Assembly (NCBI GenBank): GCA_964494735.1
Contig: CAZBSD010000055.1
Coordinates: forward strand, 1-10,274
DNA from: PHAA01 sp964494735
Lineage (GTDB): Bacteria > Bacillota > Syntrophomonadia > Syntrophomonadales > Syntrophomonadaceae
DNA length: 10,274 nt
Direction: 5' to 3'
A program made the position numbers and the translations under genes. Shown piece by piece: positions 7,801 to 10,274 of this stretch (within the stretch, counting starts at the first letter, position 1; each line of letters opens with the position of its first letter). The notes beneath the pieces were generated by a model. The model worked only from the letters and a program-made list of their open reading frames with translations. It was not told the origin of the DNA and did not search any database.

Positions 7801-8004
7801 CTGATAATTAATACCCCCTCCGGCAAACGTAGTCAAAATGATGACTCCTATATCCGTAAGGCGGCCATCAAGAACAAGGTGGCCTACCTGACTACCATGG
7901 CCGCCGCCCTGGCCAGCGTTAAGGGCATCGCTGCCTACGAAGAAAACGGTGGCCGCCAATCAGGCCCCAAATCGCTGCAGGAATACCATGCCGAGATAAA
8001 ATAG
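4783..8004 (+). CDS. carB: Carbamoyl-phosphate synthase large subunit
   Basis: This 1073-residue protein has the same length as the E. coli subunit. It makes carbamoyl phosphate from bicarbonate, two ATP and ammonia supplied by the CarA glutaminase subunit, feeding pyrimidine and arginine synthesis in the cytoplasm. Two homologous ATP-grasp halves are visible. The carboxyphosphate half starts KILIIGSGPIIIGQACEFDY, with R129, R169, H243 and the E298-x-N300 metal site. An oligomerisation region spans about 400-553. The carbamoyl-phosphate half starts at V554 (VMILGGGPNRIGQGIEFDY), with R707 and E833-x-N835. The C-terminal MGS-like allosteric domain begins near residue 937 (SGTVLIS) and keeps the T-A-G-T loop (969-972) and a Lys-rich stretch before YEGRPN, positions used for effector binding in relatives. 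The ATG has GGGAGG (4771-4776) six bases upstream. carA does not precede it, as it often does; the upstream neighbour is nfo, behind a terminator. A terminator follows directly. No truncation or frameshift is seen. Confidence 0.98.
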   Translation: MPKRTDINKILIIGSGPIIIGQACEFDYSGTQACKALRKLGYQIVLVNSNPATIMTDPGIADVTYIEPLNLRSLTDIIAKERPDALLPNLGGQSALNLSSELYKAGVLEQYGVQVIGVQMDAIERGEDRIAFKDTMNRLGIEMPRSMPAYSVEEAESIAQQLGYPVVIRPAYTMGGTGGGLVYNLDELRTIASRGIAASLVGQVLVEESVLGWEELELEVVRDAKNQKITVCFIENIDPMGVHTGDSFCSAPMLTISPQLQKRLQRYAYDVVDAIEVVGGTNVQFAHDPRSGRVVIIEINPRTSRSSALASKATGFPIAMVSTMLAAGMTLDEIPYWREGTLDKYTPSGDYVVIKFARWAFEKFPGSIDTLGTQMRAVGEVMSIGKNYKEAFQKAIRSLEIGRLGLGFARDFNQRPLDELLALLAEPSSQRQFIMYEALRKGAPIIRINQLTNIKTWFIEQMQELVQLEQEILLYKGQPLPDELLATAKRDGFADGYLAMLLGVSETDIRQHRTALGVTEGWEAIPVSGVVDAAYYFSTYNAPDTTVSSDRPKVMILGGGPNRIGQGIEFDYCCVHTAFALRDLGYETVIVNCNPETVSTDYDTSDKLYFEPLTVEDVLSIYEKEKPLGVIVQFGGQTPLNIAGELTKAGVTILGTTPETIDLAEDRDRFRQIMEQLDIPMPESGMAVNLEQALIIANRIGYPLMVRPSYVLGGRGMEVVHDEEMLRQYLAAAVGVTPERPILIDRFLGNAIEAEADAIANGRDAFVPTVMQHIELAGIHSGDSACVIPPVSIPAKHIATIEEYTRRIAGELNVVGLMNMQYAIADDKVYVLEANPRASRTVPLVSKVCNIQMARIATEIMMAAYAGQDYDMSQLVHKTIPHFGVKEAVFPFNMFPEVDPVLGPEMRSTGEVLGIADSFGLAYFKSQEATQSSLPTSGTVLISVTDEDKAEALETAREFERIGFKIRATAGTNKYLQENGVHSVEIKKLYEGRPNILDAISNKELQLIINTPSGKRSQNDDSYIRKAAIKNKVAYLTTMAAALASVKGIAAYEENGGRQSGPKSLQEYHAEIK

Positions 8005-8012
8005 CTTTCCAC

Positions 8013-8057
8013 ACCGGACCCGGGGATCACTGCCGATCTCCGGGTCTGGTTTGTTTC
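8013..8057 (+). terminator. Intrinsic terminator after carB
   Basis: ACCGGACCCGGGGATC (8013-8028) pairs with GATCTCCGGGTCTGGT (8035-8050) through 16 pairs including two G-U pairs, with a six-base loop, followed by TTGTTTC. It begins nine bases after the carB stop. Read on the other strand there is no T-run, so it is probably not an efficient terminator for the convergent speE. Confidence 0.85.
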
Positions 8058-8120
8058 TGGCTCCATTGCGGGGCAAGATTCCTCGCTCTGGCTTCGACCA
8101 TCCCCTCCATTTGCGTATTT

Positions 8121-8954
8121 CTATGAGGATATCAGGTCCCGTACATAACCAGGCAGGCAGAAGGCGGCCCGGTGCATTTCTGCGGTATAGTATCTCAAGC
8201 CCGTGGTTACCGGCTGGTCGTTGTTGATAGTGGTGGGATCGTAATGTTTACTGCCCACTGTGAAGGCCCACGGTCCACTCACATAGGTGGAGATAGGGGC
8301 CAGGTAGACCCGGACCAACGGAAAGGCCTGCCCAAGGTTGGCATGACAGGCGGAGAAATGTTGTGAGTAAAAAACCGGTGACTCGGATTGGACCACTACC
8401 ATCCCCTCGGGTTTGAGTACCTTGTGAAGATCGCAGTAAAACCCCGCACTGAATAGGTTCATCGAAGGGCCGACCGGGTCAGAACTATCCACGATGATGA
8501 TGTCATATTCGCGGGGAGGGCTCTTGACGAATTCGAAGCCATCAGCTATATACAGGTTTACCCGGGAATCTTCAAAGGCACAAGCCACCTGGGGAAAGTA
8601 TTGTTGACTGATCTCCACCACCCTGCGATCAATCTCCACCAGGTCCAAGTGGTGCAGATGTGGGTGTTTGACAACCTCACGCACCGCTCCCCCATCGCCT
8701 CCGCCGATGATAAGCACATCCTGCGGATGGGGATGCCCATTCATGGCGATGTGAGTTATCATCTCATGGTAGACGAATTCGTCTTTGTCGGCCAGCTGCA
8801 AGACCCCATCCAGGACCAGGGCTCGCCCCCACTCGACCGTCTCGATGACTGCCAACTTCTGAAAAGGGGTGGTTTCCTGGTGCAGTATCCCGTTCAGTCG
8901 CCACCGCACCTCATATCCATCGGTATGCCTTTCGTAAAACCAACAATCCTGCAT
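8121..8954 (-). CDS. speE: Spermidine synthase (polyamine aminopropyltransferase)
   Basis: This 277-residue cytoplasmic enzyme transfers the aminopropyl group of decarboxylated S-adenosylmethionine to putrescine or a related amine. Visible family features: an N-terminal beta segment (WFYERHTDGYEVRW); LDGVLQLADKDEFVYHEM (48-65), the substrate-gating region; VLIIGGGDGGAVREVVKHP (80-98), the Rossmann nucleotide-binding loop; LVEIDRRVVEIS (105-116), with E107 expected to hold the ribose; IADGFEFV (136-143); and IIIVDSSDPVGP (152-163), where D156 and D159 match the catalytic and amine-binding aspartates. Length is typical. The ATG at 8954 is preceded by AAAGGAGG (8963-8970), an almost perfect ribosome binding site with eight bases of spacing, so strong translation is expected. 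No speD or arginine/ornithine decarboxylase gene lies beside it, at least inside this window. It converges on carB, from which it is separated by 116 bases. Confidence 0.97.
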   Translation of the reverse strand: MQDCWFYERHTDGYEVRWRLNGILHQETTPFQKLAVIETVEWGRALVLDGVLQLADKDEFVYHEMITHIAMNGHPHPQDVLIIGGGDGGAVREVVKHPHLHHLDLVEIDRRVVEISQQYFPQVACAFEDSRVNLYIADGFEFVKSPPREYDIIIVDSSDPVGPSMNLFSAGFYCDLHKVLKPEGMVVVQSESPVFYSQHFSACHANLGQAFPLVRVYLAPISTYVSGPWAFTVGSKHYDPTTINNDQPVTTGLRYYTAEMHRAAFCLPGYVRDLISS

Positions 8955-8962
8955 TGCGATAA

Positions 8963-8970
8963 CCTCCTTT
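8963..8970 (-). promoter_or_regulatory. Near-perfect ribosome binding site of speE
   Basis: On the minus strand AAAGGAGG is followed by T-T-A-T-C-G-C-A and the ATG. It fixes the speE start. I could not find a convincing promoter in the following upstream bases; TAAAAT at about 9051-9056 on the minus strand is a possible -10 without a good -35. Confidence 0.7.
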
Positions 8971-9017
8971 ACCCATAACCAAAGCCCTTTACGGCCCCGA
9001 GCGGGCAGGTACTATTT

Positions 9018-9048
9018 ACCGGTCGGTTGTCCCCACCGGTCTGTCCCC
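9018..9048. repeat. Tandem near-repeat ACCGGTC..TGTCCCC
   Basis: ACCGGTCGGTTGTCCCC (9018-9034) is followed directly by ACCGGTCTGTCCCC (9035-9048), the same word with three bases fewer. Each copy opens with the palindrome ACCGGT; the two ACCGGT sites are 17 bases apart. It lies 64 bases or more upstream of the speE start and could bind a regulator; no further copies were seen in the immediate surroundings. Confidence 0.5.
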
Positions 9049-9274
9049 TTATTTTAGCCTATTTCTGAAGGGAGGGGGACGCCACCCAAAGCGTCGGGAG
9101 CCATATGGTCCATCAGACCCTACATAATTGCGTTTGAGTAAAAAGCCGGCCGGCACAGCGAGATTTCTCGCGGGACTCTGAGTGACAAGCCATTATGGGC
9201 GCAAGAAAATGACCGGCTAAATGCCAGATTGCTGAGATCAAGGCAGGAGTCTGCGGTTAGGGGGCGAATATTGG

Positions 9275-9283
9275 TGATATAAT
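9275..9283 (+). promoter_or_regulatory. Extended -10 promoter of the kinase-like gene
   Basis: TGATATAAT contains a perfect TATAAT (9278-9283) with the TGn extension, about 75 bases before the TTG start. No good -35 is seen. Transcription would start near 9290, leaving a leader of about 68 bases. Confidence 0.6.
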
Positions 9284-9357
9284 AGTATCGGGAATATCTA
9301 CCACTATGTTCATGATGACTCCCGCAAAGCGTACCATAGACGCAAGAGGTGACTGTT

Positions 9358-10274
9358 TTGCTAATCACGATTTCCCGCCAGACAGGCAGTATGGGCGAGG
9401 AGATAACCCAGCAGTTGGCCCAGAATATGAATTTACCGGTTTTGACCCGGGACATGGCCATGAAGAATGTGTTTCCCACCCTGGCTTCTCCGCACGAAAT
9501 ACACATGCTGGCTGAAAGTCCCGCTTTTTTTCTGACCAAGTCAGCGGAAGGTTTGACCTTCGCCGAACATCTTGAAAATCGTATGAAACACCGGGCCGCT
9601 GACGAATCAATCATTATCTTTGGCATGGGAGCCCAAGTGGTATTCGCGGACCACCCCGATGCTCTGCACGTTCGCCTGATTGCCTCGCCGGAGGTTCGAG
9701 CCGAGCGGGTTATTCTGAAACGAGGGCTGGAACCCAAGGATGCGGAGCGTTTTTTGGACCTGTCCGACCGCAAGCACAAGCGCTATATATCCACTATCTA
9801 CGGCAAGGACTGGTCGGACCCCTTCCTTTATAATGTTATATTGAATACCGACAACCTAAGCATCCAGGAGGCAGCCGCATTCATCCAGTACATGGCCGAA
9901 AACCGTCAGGCCCAGACCCCGGTGGGTGATAGTCCGGCCGCTGCCGAGGAAGGCAAACAGGTTATCTTCAAACATCCCTCCGAAGAGGAGTTCGCCCGCA
10001 TCCTCGACATGCACCAACTGGAGTGGGAGTATGAGCCCCGCACCTTCCCCATCAAATGGGACGCGGAGGGCAACGTGATCCTGGCCTTCTCCCCGGATTT
10101 TTACCTGCCCAGCTTCGATACCTATATCGAGCTCACTACCATGGACCAGAGATATGTGGCCCAGAAGAAAAAGAAGGTGCAGCTGCTTAAAAAGCTGTAT
10201 CCGGGCACCAACATAAGCATCGTTTTCAAAAAGGATTACAACACCCTGGTGAAAAGATTCGGGCTGATGAAGGG
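9358..10274 (+). CDS. Cytidylate-kinase-like protein fused to a PD-(D/E)xK-like domain (runs off right edge)
   Basis: The open frame covers 305 codons and continues past the window. I chose TTG 9358: AGAGGTGA (9345-9352) precedes it, and the peptide then begins MLITISRQTGSMGEEI, the canonical opening of the Cytidylate_kin2 family (ISRQ.GS.G..I). A GTG at 9349 has no usable site, and an in-frame TAG lies at 9337. Residues 1-180 are kinase-like: a GSMG loop (10-13), a D32 in TRDMAMKN, FGMGAQVVFADHPDALHVRL, LKRGLEPKDAERFL and YGKDWSDPFLYNVILNT, all family positions. Members are annotated as cytidylate-kinase-like, but activity is uncertain. After a Pro/Ala/Glu-rich linker (about 181-203), residues 205-303 form a second domain: EWEYEP (222-227), SPDFYLP (245-251), YIELTT (256-261), then KKKK (270-273) and LYPGTNISIVFKKDY. 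This resembles a PD-(D/E)xK nuclease core, but the usual catalytic Lys position reads Thr260. Nothing about its substrate is certain. Confidence 0.85.
   Translation, partial: MLITISRQTGSMGEEITQQLAQNMNLPVLTRDMAMKNVFPTLASPHEIHMLAESPAFFLTKSAEGLTFAEHLENRMKHRAADESIIIFGMGAQVVFADHPDALHVRLIASPEVRAERVILKRGLEPKDAERFLDLSDRKHKRYISTIYGKDWSDPFLYNVILNTDNLSIQEAAAFIQYMAENRQAQTPVGDSPAAAEEGKQVIFKHPSEEEFARILDMHQLEWEYEPRTFPIKWDAEGNVILAFSPDFYLPSFDTYIELTTMDQRYVAQKKKKVQLLKKLYPGTNISIVFKKDYNTLVKRFGLMK

Larger units (their letters stand above)
8971..9357. other. Divergent non-coding region between speE and the kinase-like gene
   Basis: These roughly 390 bases hold no convincing gene. They contain a near direct repeat (9018-9048), small inverted repeats GACGC/GCGTC (9078-9082/9091-9095) and GGTC/GACC (9107-9110/9116-9119), the palindrome GCCGGCCGGC (9145-9154), the tight hairpin GCGAGA-TT-TCTCGC (9158-9171), and AGCCGG (9144-9149) complementary to CCGGCT (9213-9218). 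The promoter of the plus-strand gene is at 9275-9283. The density of small palindromes suggests regulation or a structured leader, but no known riboswitch was recognised. Confidence 0.5.

Noticed and set aside
6832..7959. Long open frame (375 codons) on the minus strand inside carB
   Set aside because: It lies antisense to the highly conserved carbamoyl-phosphate half of carB; long antisense frames are expected from the codon bias, and its protein (Gly/His/Gln-rich) shows no family features.
9318..9350. Possible cyclic-di-GMP riboswitch, from the CCCGCAAAGC word
   Set aside because: Only a short word matches; the stems and receptor loop of the known class are missing and the leader is too short.
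9120..9779. Minus-strand frame of 219 codons over the right-end gene
   Set aside because: The plus strand reads as a clear Cytidylate_kin2-like protein here; the minus frame is Ser/Arg-rich and has no family pattern.

Overview
The window is a bacterial chromosome segment, moderately GC-rich by eye, with compact genes, strong purine-rich ribosome binding sites and several TTG starts. The gene content (standalone carB, a Clostridia-like endonuclease IV, a Cytidylate_kin2-type protein, a lipoprotein signal) and recurrent extended -10 promoters (TGnTATAAT) suggest a Gram-positive-type anaerobe, perhaps a Clostridia/Syntrophomonas-like lineage. That placement is an inference and cannot be proven from this window.

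Layout: (1) 1-1004, minus strand, three small genes probably read as one unit: a membrane-anchored extracytoplasmic protein, a DUF5655-like protein, and the first 29 codons of a lipoprotein cut off at the window edge. (2) 1102-1751, plus strand, a nitroreductase-family flavoprotein with its own extended -10 promoter, transcribed divergently from block 1. (3) 1827-4580, plus strand, a HerA-like ATPase of the DUF853/YjgR family followed by endonuclease IV (nfo). It ends in a structured 3' region and a strong intrinsic terminator, and looks like a two-gene nucleic-acid-maintenance unit. (4) 4704-8050, plus strand, monocistronic carB (carbamoyl-phosphate synthase large subunit, full length) with its own promoter, a possible overlapping leader ORF and a terminator; carA is not next to it. 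(5) 8121-8954, minus strand, spermidine synthase (speE), convergent with carB. (6) 8971-9357, a roughly 390-base divergent non-coding region with repeats and a promoter. (7) 9358 to the right edge, plus strand, a long open frame starting at TTG. It joins a cytidylate-kinase-like domain to a C-terminal PD-(D/E)xK-like domain carrying an unusual P-D...E-L-T-T signature.

Most of the window is ordinary housekeeping: pyrimidine/arginine precursor synthesis, polyamine synthesis, base-excision repair and redox. The item most worth a second look is the kinase/nuclease-like fusion at the right end. Secondary points are the orphan carB with its T-run start region and overlapping small ORF, and the layered inverted repeats after nfo. 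No CRISPR array, insertion sequence, tRNA, rRNA or prophage gene was seen.
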